A DNA stretch of 28,502 nucleotides from Discostella pseudostelligera (Eukaryota > Bacillariophyta > Thalassiosirophyceae > Thalassiosirales > Thalassiosiraceae), in the NCBI GenBank assembly GCA_036940085.1, contig JALLBK010000438.1, positions 1 through 28,502 of the forward strand. Direction: 5' to 3'. The notes beneath the pieces were generated by a model. It did no database searches and was not told the origin of the DNA. It saw only the letters and a program-made list of their open reading frames with translations. Below, piece after piece: positions 1 to 10,468 of the stretch. Position 1 is the stretch's first letter. The number at the start of each line of letters is the position of its first letter. The position numbers and the translations under genes were made by a program.

Positions 1-56
1 ATCGAATATTTGATGTTTGATGTGCTGGGCTCGACCGGAGCGGATTCTTTGATATA

Positions 57-3000
57 ATGTTCAACACGGCCAATAGAAAGCGGCCATTCAAGGCTGTCGC
101 TACGTCGTCGGTCTCCTCATCGAATGGCAATGACAAAGTCGGCACCAGCAGCAGCAACATCAAAGATAAAAATATCTCGACGCCACCAACCACCATCGAT
201 ATAAATGGCATCGAGGTTCATTTTCCATTCAGGCCGTACGACGTTCAGAGAGATTATATGAGGGGTGTGTTGACGGCATTGCAAAATGGTCAGCATGCCT
301 TGCTCGAATCTCCCACTGGTACAGGCAAGACGCTTTGCCTATTGTGCAGTGCATTGGCGTGGCAGCGACAGGAGAAGGGTAGAATTGCCATGACGAAAAT
401 GGATCAGCAACAAAATCAACATCAACGACAATTAATGCAACAACAATCTTTAGCAGAACCCACTGATCGAAGTAGCGTCGGCACCAGTGATGCAGCAAAT
501 TTATCTTCCACCTCAAGTTCATTGTTGTCATCTCCAACCTCCAACAAACACCCAGTCATAATCTATGCATCACGAACGCACTCACAACTATCGCAGGTGG
601 TAAATGAGCTACGTAATACACGTTATCGGCCTCGACATGCCGTGTTAGGCTCAAGGGAGCACATGTGCATCCATCCCAAAGTCAATCCTTCCGTGGCCAA
701 TAAGGGACGGGGCAAGAGCAACTCTACTGCTGGCACAGATTACTTTTCAGCAGATACTCCTGCTCTCTCTTCAGAATCCATCACTTCTTCTTCCATAGAT
801 GTCAACAACGGATGCAATAAACTCAATAAGGAACGCAAATGCTTGTTTCGGAACAATCTCGACGATAAGAGTGCTCCCGTCGATGCCCCATCTGCTGCTA
901 CCGCCACCGCCGGAGGATCCTACGAGCAACCCGTCATGGATATGGAAGATTTAGTCGCCTTCGGAAAATTAAACAAAGTATGCCCCTTCTACCACACCCG
1001 ATCTTTACTGAAGGATGCAGAATTACTCTTCGTTCCCTACAATTACCTCTTTGATCGAGATGCACGCGAATCGAGTTTAGCCGAGATTGACTTTGAAAAC
1101 TCCATACTTATATTTGATGAAGCCCACAATCTCGAGGAGTTTGCTAGTGAGAGTGCATCGTTTGATCTTGGGAGTGGCGATGTAGCCGGGTGTGTGGGTG
1201 AGGTGCAACGTGCCTTGCAATATATGGAGATGAATGGCCCCGAGAATGATGCGGGAGGGTTGAGTCGACAGAATGTGATACACTTGAAATCGGTTTTGTT
1301 GAGGTTTGAAAAGTATTTGATGGAGTCTACGGATATTAATGGAGGCGGTGGTGGAGATAGTAGCAGTCATTCCGGGGAATATATATTTGACATCTTTCAA
1401 AAAGGTGCCGGGATCAATCACGATAATTTGCAGATATTTATCACCTTTGTGAAGCAAGTTAGTGACTTTGTCATGGAATTTAAGGGCAGCAGTAGTCGGG
1501 CTTCGTCTGGGACACCAAAGTTGGATCATTTTCGTAAGTTCATGGATTGATTATTCGAGCATGACTTGTGTGCTTTTCAGCTTGCCATGCATTGCGACTT
1601 GAGTCTCAAATATATTATTGCACGCATTCATTCATTCATTTTATGTTGCAGTCAATTGTCTCAAGCGTGCCTTTGGAAGTGGAACACATCTTCTTGCCTT
1701 GGCGCGTGCGAAGTCATACCGTGTCCACGTAACTAAAATTGCTGGTGGTGGAGGATTCGCGGGTGGAAGGACGATTTCATATTGGTGCTTTGCTCCAGCT
1801 CTAGCCATGCGTGAACTGACTTTTCTCAAAGTACGATCGATTATCATTACAAGTGGGACTCTGTCACCGTTGCCATCCTTTAGTATGGAACTTGGCCTGA
1901 AATTTCCAGTTCAATTAGAGAACGATCATGTCATTCAGCCAGATCAGATCTTTGTGAGGGTCATTGGGAAAGGTGTGTCGGGTAAGGAATTGACCAGCAA
2001 ATTTGGACGACGAGATGATCCCGAATACATATTAGAGCTAGGCAATACCCTGGCCAGTCTGTGTAATAATATCCCCGGAGGGGTTCTGGTCTTCTTCCCA
2101 AGTTATGTCGCCATGGAAGCCGCCATTCAGCGCTGGGGAGGACCTTCATCTGAGCGAAATAACGCACGACAACCTGGCAGGGGTGCAGGGAGAGGAGCGG
2201 CATTCTTCGCCTCTGCGAAAAGGAAGATTGCATCCGTGAAATATGTATTCCCGATGGTACCCAATCACTTCAGATCGACCACAACGGAATCGTCGCCATG
2301 GCAGCGGCTCCTCGCTCGAAAAGCAATTGTACTGGAACCTCGCTCTACTTCCGAACTCAATGATGCGATATCAGAATACAAGAAGTTCATTGGTACCCCA
2401 AAGAGCACCGGAGCAATTCTCATGGGCGTCTGCCGAGGCAAAATATCGGAAGGAGTGAGTTCGTCTATCTTATATTTATCAATCTATGTGCGCGCTGTCA
2501 TTGACATCATTCATTTCTCTGTCCAGATTGATTTCTCCGATGATATGTGCCGTGCAGTTATAGTTACTGGGTTGCCATTTGCACCCTACCTCGACCCGAA
2601 AGTGAGATTGAAGCGCGAGTTTCTCGATGCGGCGAGAGCCAGCGCTAAGGCACGCCCCTCTATCGATGGAGGCTTTGGAAATGGTAAGCTGCCTCAGAAT
2701 GTTAACAAAGAAGCGGCTAGCAAGACCTTATCCGGAGCTGAGTGGTATAATCAACAGGCGCACCGAGCTGTGAATCAAGCATTAGGGCGCGTCATTCGAC
2801 ACCGACATGACTACGGCGCAGTCCTTCTCCTAGATCACCGCTTTGCAGAAGTGAGGAACACAGATGGTCTGAGCAAGTGGCTTGTAAGAATATTATAAGT
2901 TTACCGTTTGCATCTTTACTGTCACATTCTCAACTTCTTCTTTGCTTTTCTTTCTTCAGCGGCCCCATTTGCGCGACGAAACTATTGGTGCATCGACTCG

Positions 3001-4864
3001 AGGTCTTGTTCAATTTTACAGAGAATCGAAGATCAAAGCTGAAAAGTACAAAGCAGTAGTTGAACTGTCCAAATTAGATGAGCGACCAGTACTCAAATAC
3101 GAACAAAATGACGAGACAGAGAACATTGTCAGCAAAGTTACAGTGGTTCACAAAGGTGTTACCAATGAAGACACCATGTCAAACGGATATGTCCATGAAG
3201 ATCGGCTGATAGAAAAATATGATTTGAACGATCTGAAATCCAGTCCGGCACCAGTAGACACTGATCAAAGCGTGATAGAAACAATTTCAGATCGTCCGTG
3301 CGTTGGTCTAGGGGCGATGTATAGCAAAGAGAAAGCAAATCAACCTCCCCCAGAACGTCCTTCACAGGAAACGAACAAATCGTCATTCGGAGAGATATAT
3401 ATAGATCGTGATATCGGTAATTCTTCGCGGCCACTGATTAGAGAGCAATTGAAGCGTCGGCCGCAACTGAGCAGAAAAAATGAAGTTGCGACGCACCATG
3501 CAAAGATCTTTTTCGAAAAGGCAAGAGCCACATTAGACAATGGTGATCTTCTGAAACTGAATAAGCTGCTCGTGGCCATGAAGACCTACGGCGACGAAAA
3601 AAACGATCAACAATACGTCAGGGCCGCCAAAGAGCTTATGTCAGTGCTAGTTGATAGCCAGGTCAATACAACACGCATTCAATTGATCAGCTCATTGTTT
3701 CCTCTGCTACCCATCAAATACCGTTACAAATTAGAGAAAATGGCCACCGCTCTAGTGTTTGACAAGTCGACTCTATCAACCCAATGCAAATATTCGTTTC
3801 CAGAGGGAGAGTTTTCATCTATCAGAAACTATATACTACCGCTTATATTCAACCAAGCCGCTTCCAACGACCCATACAGTGATAGAGCGTTTCTAGAAGA
3901 CACTCAAAAGGTTCTTACCGTGTTGGTTACGAATGAAGTCAATTTACAGCATCTGTATGAGTTGATCCCAGCGCGTCAGTTGATGAGAGTGAGAGCACTT
4001 GCTATTGAAATGGAAAGATCTAGAGATATTGCCAAGGCGAAGGAGAGATCAGCTGGCTTCAAAGGGGAGGTTTGTGTCAACACTGTATTATTCCAACCGG
4101 CGGCAAAGCCTTCGGCGGTTGTTCCCGCAGCTCAAAGTTTGTCAGAGGATGCCGAGTCGCAGCAAATTATGATGCAGGCACTCAGTCAAGGTTTGGATGT
4201 CAACCGCAAAAGGAAAGATCGCATGAATGAACCCGAGAAGAAAATTGGTGCTGTGGCTACACAGGGTAATCCATATCACCGTACAGCACTTAAAGAGTCA
4301 ACGCAGAGGAACCAACTCTTAGTGAAGAATGGCAATCACCATGCAGCTATGATGAAGAATCCGAACAATGGTGTAAATGGTGCTCTCCAAAAAAATCTTA
4401 ACACACCTCTGGACATTGTTGATGAATGTCTGAATCAAGTCAAATCCAATGGTTACGTTAAGCCCAAATCAAAACTTGAAAGAATCAATGGTAAGATCAA
4501 AGCCCAAGTGCCGGAAGGTCTCACCTGCATGGTTTGTAACGAGAATTTAGACCAGGTAAGTTCGCGACAATATGTAGTTTACTCCATTGGCATTCATTGA
4601 TCTCAAATATTTTATTGATCGATTGATAACCAGCCGTTGATGGCGGAATCATGCCGACATTCAGCTTGCTTCAATTGCTGGAAAATATGGCTCCAGCGCT
4701 CGAGCACTTGCCCTACTTGTCGGGCACCCACAACAATGAAAGATCTCTCTAAGCTAGTCTTCACGAGCGAAACAGGTGCCGGAGCTCCAACGCTAACTCA
4801 AATCTGTGCTAGTGATAACGAGGTGGAGAGCGATAACGAAGAACTAGAGATAGTACCCAGTTGA
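57..4864 (+). CDS. RTEL1: RTEL1-type FeS DEAH helicase with C-terminal RING
   Basis: Superfamily 2 FeS helicase of the XPD/RTEL1 group; known relatives dismantle D-loops and G-quadruplexes at telomeres and forks in the nucleus. Exons by eye: 57-1533, 1652-2454, 2527-2883, 2960-4555, 4634-4864. All four introns are GT-AG (118, 72, 76, 78 bp) and the frame closes to 1487 residues. Visible in order: Walker A ESPTGTGKT (about 84-92), a Q/S-rich insert (115-165), four candidate FeS cysteines C204, C253, C262, C309 in an RTEL1-like setting (SREHMCIHP, KVCPFYHTR), DEAH at 354-357, motif VI QALGRVIRHR near 845, two harmonin-N-like helical segments (about 1050-1140 and 1190-1235), and a C3HC4 RING (about 1401-1455, CMVC...CRHSACFNC...CPTC) split by the last intron. 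The harmonin-like plus RING tail separates it from XPD and FANCJ. The start is the first ATG; the 5' UTR is cut by the window edge. Confidence 0.93.
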
Positions 4865-4972
4865 TAACTTCTAAGACAGACGCACAATGATATCTAAGAA
4901 TTAAGATGCTGTGCTGTGATTTTGGAAGAGGAACGCTGCAGCAGCACGAAAACCTCCCTTGCTCATATGCAA

Positions 4973-6103
4973 TTATTTTGTTCTGCGCAATGCTTCACTC
5001 CCGACTGTGCTCTCTGTGGCACTTTGCACCCATCGACACACCTCCTTTGATAACTTTTTGTCTACCGATTTGGAGTAGGCTTGCGCTGCTTTTATTTCAT
5101 TCAATATCCCCTGTGCATCACGGTTTGTTGCATTTCGAACAAGCACCTTCTTGGCATCAGCGGTTGAATTGGGATATTTTCTCAGCTGCATGAACGCCCT
5201 CGACCGAACAATTCTAGCCTTTTCAATCAAAGAATCCAGTTCCGACTTCGACTCAATTGATGCTTCAATAGAGTGATATTCACATATCGTTATAGCAGCT
5301 GAAGACCCCAGGACTGCAGATTGTCTGAATTTATCCTGGCGACTTGACTTTCCCAACGAATTAGCACGAGTTGAATCGAAGTCTGCGAGTTTAAGCAAGC
5401 ACCGGCTCAAGTTCAGCAGAATCTTTGGTTGAAGGTATGAGATATCTGGTGTCCACAGTGCCATGATTATCTCTTGCCGGGTTATATTTGCCTCGTCCCC
5501 TGATTGGAATGTGACATCAAAAGTGCCATTCTCCAAACAATCCAGCTCAGCTATGACAGAGTGACCCGATCTACGCACCACTAATACACTCCCGACATCA
5601 AATGTTGACGAAACAGAGTAAAGGGTTGCCTCGTAGTACGATATTGCCCATGTGTAGTCATTTATTCGGAAGAGTTGATCTCCATATCCTTTGTATAGAG
5701 CGATATCGCCTTCAATTGAACCGCCTTCCACTTGCTCGAATTCCAACAAGGGTGATACATTCGACACATCTGCCTCGCACTCATCAACTTCCTGAGCACT
5801 GCCACCATTGATCGTCGGTGTGATGAGGAATTTACCTCTATGAGCAAGAGGGGTGGGAATTATATCATCCTGGACAAGTGAGATGCATCCCCTCTCATCC
5901 TCCGTCGCGACTACGGAACGACGAGCGATTGTTAGGACGTCGCGGACTGCTCGAGCTCCCGCCCCGACTTTTGGAGGGAGAAGTATCTTCGATGTCAAAC
6001 GCACAGTGCTGCCAACGCCCAGCCCCTGGTTCTTGCTCATCCTGCTGTTGATTTGATATTGATGATGTCGATCCGCAACAACAGTGCACCATCCACCATC
6101 CAT
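4973..6103 (-). CDS. TPR protein with embedded Tudor/SH3-like segment
   Basis: Single-exon 376-residue protein; precise function not recognised. Helical pairs resembling tetratricopeptide repeats are seen near 135-162 (GDQLFRINDYTWAISYYEA), 222-245 (QPKILLNLSRCLLKLADF) and about 264-345 (ending in KARIVRSRAFMQLRKYP and a basic helix). This resembles the TPR tail of FKBP/SGT-like co-chaperones, which bind peptide C-termini. Between the first two helical pairs, residues about 169-205 have a short beta-barrel pattern (VGSVLVVRRSGHSVIAELDC, then DVTFQSGDE) like a Tudor or SH3-like domain. The N-terminal 25-90 region is beta-rich (VGSTVRLTSKILLPPKVG) and unassigned. No signal peptide or membrane segment is visible, so it is probably soluble. 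ATG at 6103 is taken; the in-frame ATG at 6040 is an alternative. It converges on RTEL1 with a 108-bp gap and diverges from the SLC13 gene. Confidence 0.78.
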   Translation of the reverse strand: MDGGWCTVVADRHHQYQINSRMSKNQGLGVGSTVRLTSKILLPPKVGAGARAVRDVLTIARRSVVATEDERGCISLVQDDIIPTPLAHRGKFLITPTINGGSAQEVDECEADVSNVSPLLEFEQVEGGSIEGDIALYKGYGDQLFRINDYTWAISYYEATLYSVSSTFDVGSVLVVRRSGHSVIAELDCLENGTFDVTFQSGDEANITRQEIIMALWTPDISYLQPKILLNLSRCLLKLADFDSTRANSLGKSSRQDKFRQSAVLGSSAAITICEYHSIEASIESKSELDSLIEKARIVRSRAFMQLRKYPNSTADAKKVLVRNATNRDAQGILNEIKAAQAYSKSVDKKLSKEVCRWVQSATESTVGSEALRRTK

Positions 6104-6577
6104 TGCATCGTCTTCTCGTCATCGTCGGTCCTTTAATTGTAGAACCTAACCTAAATAATATCTACGTCGTGCTGTTTACGTCGGTACTACTTGAACTTGT
6201 CTTCCCCGCCATTTCTCGCTCACCCCCTGATCCTGTTTGGCGATCCTGACGTCAGGGGCTGAAGTCTGAAGAAGCACAACGAGCCCCTACGAACAAAATG
6301 ATATGGAATAAAGGAACAAGGATGAATGACAAAGAATTTGCTAGAACATTGAAGAACACAAGTGCGCACGGTGAGGAATACAGATGATCAATAAAGAACA
6401 CTACTGGAAGCTCCTCCTCCTCCATCCTCCTTCCTTCTGCCTCTCCCAACATCGGCACTCACATCATTAATCCTCTCTGCTCACAAAATTTTGCCAATCA
6501 TCAATCGCATCGTCGTCGAAACATTCACCTACATTCACCCTCAGTCAATAGACGCACAGAAACAAGTAGTAACTGAC
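6104..6577. promoter_or_regulatory. Divergent promoter region with CRE-like palindrome
   Basis: 474 bp between the divergent starts of the TPR gene and the SLC13 gene. It contains the perfect 12-bp palindrome CCTGACGTCAGG (6245-6256), whose core TGACGTCA is the classic bZIP/CRE site. In diatoms related TGACGT elements mediate CO2/cAMP responses at carbonic anhydrase promoters (established knowledge); a role here is inference. A C/T-rich tract (about 6410-6440) precedes the SLC13 gene. A TTG-initiated upstream extension of the SLC13 frame starts at 6491 but has no ATG. No other gene is seen. Confidence 0.4.
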
Positions 6578-9500
6578 ATGATGGATCTCCTACGCCGCCT
6601 CGCCGAGGAAGAAGAAGATGCTCCACCAGCGAAGTGGGAGCTGATCTTCATGAGTATCTTGATGATCGTCATGTTCGCCGCGCTCATCACTGATCGAGTC
6701 GCGCCGGATCATACCTTTGTCACGGCATTGGCCTTCTGCATTGTGACGGGCATCGTTGATATGAAAGAAGGTTTGGGTGGATTCGCCAATGAAGGTGTCT
6801 TGACGGTAATGGTGAGAAATGTGAATTGTAGTGTGCCCATCGTAGTGTGCATCTCATTCCTCCTAACAAAACGAACGCTTTGTCGATTGTCATTGTTCAC
6901 ATTTTAGGTGCTGTTTGTAGTGGCCCACGGTTTAACCATGACTGGTGCTGTCGATTGGTACATTGGAAAGCTGTTGGGTGTCCCCAAATCATGCGCCAGT
7001 GCCCAACTTCGTTTGGTGTGCTCCGTTGGCTTCGTCTCCGCATTTTTGAATAACACTCCGATTGTGGCTCTTATGATTCCAATTGTCTTGCGATGGGCGA
7101 AAACCATTCGAGTCAGTGCCCAACAGCTCCTAATTCCCCTCTCTTACGGAACCATCATGGGAGGTACATGCACTCTCATTGGTACCTCTACCAACTTGGT
7201 CATCTCGGGTTTGTTAGAAGACGAGTATTCCGTCGGAATGAATCTCTTTGATGTCACTCCTTATGGTGTTCCCGTTGCCATTATGGGTATTGCCTACATG
7301 ATCATCTTTGGCCCAATTCTTCTTCCTGGTGGACGAAGTGGAAGTGGCGGATCCCCCTTCGACGGAGATGAGATTTTGCTCGGAGCTCGCATTACGTCGT
7401 GGTCTCCCGCGGCGGGTAGATCAGTCAAAAGGAGTGGACTGCGAGATACAGGTGGTCTTTATTTGGTCAGCGTCCGTCGTGTCGCTACGGGCAACACTCA
7501 TCGAGCAGTTGGACAAGATTTCGTCCTGAATGTCAATGATATTGTCTACTTTTCCGGCGTCATCGAGGGCTTCGGAGAATTTTGCCACGAGCATGGTCTG
7601 GAACTCGTAACGAATGAATCGTCAGACGCAACGGAACTCACAGTCACATCCTTGTTGCTATCTTCGTCGGTGAACAATGAAGGCGTCAGTGGAGGATTGA
7701 TCCAAGCCGATGATGAAGAAAATATCCGCAGCATCAATCTCATGACAGGTATGTATCGCTTGGTTATTCTCTCATTCGTTTAGCGCCAACAACTCACATG
7801 CTTCATGCGTCGATTCATTTCAGATATTATCCACGGTGTGGCACCAGTCAAATCCATGAAGTTGCACTATGATGAGCGTGCCAAGATTGTCATCGCTACG
7901 GCTGACAACAGGAGCCGCAGTCTTCTTATCGGAATCAATGCGCGTGACCGTCCCGGACTTCTTCTTGACATTTCAAAGTGCCTCCTTCGGCTCAACTTGC
8001 AACAGCATCGCACGGAAGCAGCGGTATTTGACGGGAGATCCATATCTGTTTGGAGATGCACCTGCGTGGAAGATAAAGAACCTGATTCGGAACAAATATC
8101 GGCAATGTTGAGCGTAAGTAGTGGACGAGCATCATTTACTTGGTTATGCATATTTCAAGGACTCACGATCTTTTGCTCTCTCTAATGAAGGCTGTTCTCG
8201 AGGACAACAGCGGTATTGAAGTCCTAAAGACGCGAGGATTGAAGGTCCTTCGAGCTAGAGTCACGGGAAACTCCCGCCTAGTTGGTCAAACTGCAGTCGA
8301 CGTGCAGTTCCGTAAAAATTACAAAGCCGCCATCGTTGCAGTGCAGCAAGGCGGAAGGAATACTACCCAGTCTTTGTCAACCTTAACGTTTGGTGCTGGC
8401 GACGTCTTGGTTCTCCAAGTGAGCGACGACTGTCCGCTTTTGTCTCCTCCAGTGGCATCAACATCGAAAAGGTCTTTGATACCTTCGTTGTCGTCCAAGT
8501 CCAAAAGTCCGGGTCAGTTGGATCCTGAGGTATGTAAACCATTGTATCAAATTGCTGTGTTGGTGAAATTACTGATCGTACTGATGTGAAACGCCCCTTT
8601 TATCAAAAGGCCGGAAGGAGTGACAGCGCTGAAGCCGATGAGGCAGTTCGGAGGGATCTCGCAGTCCTATCAACCGGCAAAGACGGCACCAGCACGCCTG
8701 AATCCAAGGAATTTCTTGTTGCAATGCGCATCGCCCCCAAATCAGTCCTCGCCGGGAAGAGCATTGAGGAGAATGGTATCACCAGAGTTCCCGGAGTCTA
8801 TGTTGTGGGCATCGAGCGACCTATTAGCCATGGAAAGTTGAACGTCGAAAATCTCCTACAAAATGAGGGTCACATGTATTACGCCATCGATCCAGACGAG
8901 CCACTACAAGACGGTGACATTCTTTGGTTTGCTGGCGACGCTTCCTCTGTCGGCGACCTTCGAAAGATTCCGGGCCTTGAATCACCGGAGGAGAGAGAAA
9001 TCGAGAAAATGAATGAGAATGTTCACGATCGTCGTCTAGTTCAGGCGGTTGTAGCCAGGTCTGGGCCACTCGTCGGGAGGTCGGTCAGAGATGTTGCTTT
9101 CCGCACAAAATATGGGGCTGCCGTGATTTCTGTTCATCGTGAAGGTCATCGTATTCATGAGCACCCAGGCAACATCAAACTTCATGCCGGTGATGTGCTT
9201 CTTCTTGAAGCTGGGCCTACATTCATGAAGAATAGTGCAAACAGTGATCATGCTTTTGCACTCTTGGCAGAAGTCAAAGACTCCGCTCCACCGCGTATGA
9301 AATATCTCATTCCTGCTGTAGTTCTCATGGTGGCCATGCTGGTTGTATCTGGGTTCGACTATGAAACTGCCCCTCTGCTGATTTGCGCGACGTTTGCAGG
9401 CATTATAATGGTGGTAATTGGTCTCCTCTCGCCGCAAGAGGCACGAGACGCAATTGATTGGTCATTGTATGTTGCAATTGCGTGTTCCTTCGGGATCAGC

Positions 9501-10316
9501 AAGGCCCTCACGAACTCTGGTTTAGCTGAGGTATTGGCAAACTTCCTCATCACCATCGGCGAAGGTTCTGGACTTGGAGGTGAGTCATCTGCCGTATCAT
9601 CATATTTGATCGTTTGCGGTCCTTGGACTCAACTGCACCCGCCATGATTTTTGCTCGATATCACAGATGCTGGCCTATTTGGGGCAGTATACTTTGCAAC
9701 AGCCTTGATCAGTTCCTTTGTAACCAACAACGCGGCTGCTGCTCTCATGTTTCCGATCGCCATTGGTGCCGCTGATACCGCTGGAATTGACTTGAAGATG
9801 ATGAGCTATGCATTGATGCTTGGTGCGTCAGACTTCTCTACTCCCTTTGGATATCAGACCAATCTTATGGTGTACGGTCCAGGAGGTTACAAGGTAGGTG
9901 ATGGTGGGCATATCGTACTCTTGACTCTCAATAAGCTCATTGTTTTGATCACTAACGTTGAAACTGTGGACTGCCATGATCCAATACAGACTACCGATTA
10001 TCTCAAGGTTGGGACCCCATTGCAATTTGTACTTTGGATGACGAGTACATGGGTGCTGTCCACGTCGTCGCTGTGGTATGTTAACTTGGGAATTACGACC
10101 ATTGTTCTGGTTGCTGTCGCCGCGGTTCGTTTTGGGAACGCAGCCTTGCTTAATAGGCTTAAGAAGGGTGATGCCCAAGATAGAGTAGGCAATCTTCCCA
10201 TCGATAACCAGAATCGAGTTGGCCGTGAGAGTCTTGATACTGACAAAGAGTCAGAGGCAAACTTTAACGTCTTCATGTCGTCTGTCTATGGCGACAAGAC
10301 TGTTCCAGCAAAATAA
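6578..10316 (+). CDS. SLC13-family sodium/anion carrier with four RCK_C-like and one ACT-like segment
   Basis: Polytopic carrier of the SLC13/SAC1-like group (sulfate, dicarboxylate or other anion uptake; substrate not readable). Exons: 6578-6811, 6908-7748, 7824-8113, 8191-8529, 8610-9579, 9667-9893, 9990-10316. Introns are 75-96 bp GT-AG and the frame closes to 1075 residues. The N-terminal half has membrane helices and the hairpin motif NNTPIVALMIP; the C-terminal half has the matching TNNAAAALMFPIA and FSTPFGYQTNLMVYGPGGYK. Between them lies a large cytosolic insert: TrkA-C/RCK_C-like segments at about 229-310, 464-545, 602-690 and 709-780, each ending in a GDVLxL-type strand, and an ACT-like segment (about 385-450, GINARDRPGLLLDISKCLL) between the first and second. 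RCK_C and ACT domains bind small ligands, so allosteric control is inferred. The ATG at 6578 is the first in frame; ATG at 6581 follows directly. Confidence 0.9.
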
Positions 10317-10468
10317 GTCTTCTGCGCTGCTACACCGCTCGATGTTTTGAGGCTGTTTGTTCGTATTTGTGTGGTGGATCAGCCGAAGGAGTTATCAAAA
10401 GAGTGATGAGATCGATGCCGTAGTTCACTCAAATGATACTTTCCATGTTAAATGTTTTAGACACCTCG
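10317..10468. other. Short convergent intergenic spacer
   Basis: 152 bp between the stop codons of the SLC13 and MATE genes. It must hold both 3' UTRs and polyadenylation signals; no clear motif stands out. Confidence 0.5.

Noticed and set aside
1077..1529. 150-codon minus-strand ORF inside RTEL1 exon 1
   Set aside because: Shadow of a well-supported helicase exon, with no protein-like motif.
6491..6577. N-terminal extension of the SLC13 gene from 6491
   Set aside because: The frame opens at TTG, not ATG; the first in-frame ATG is 6578 and begins a normal N-terminus.
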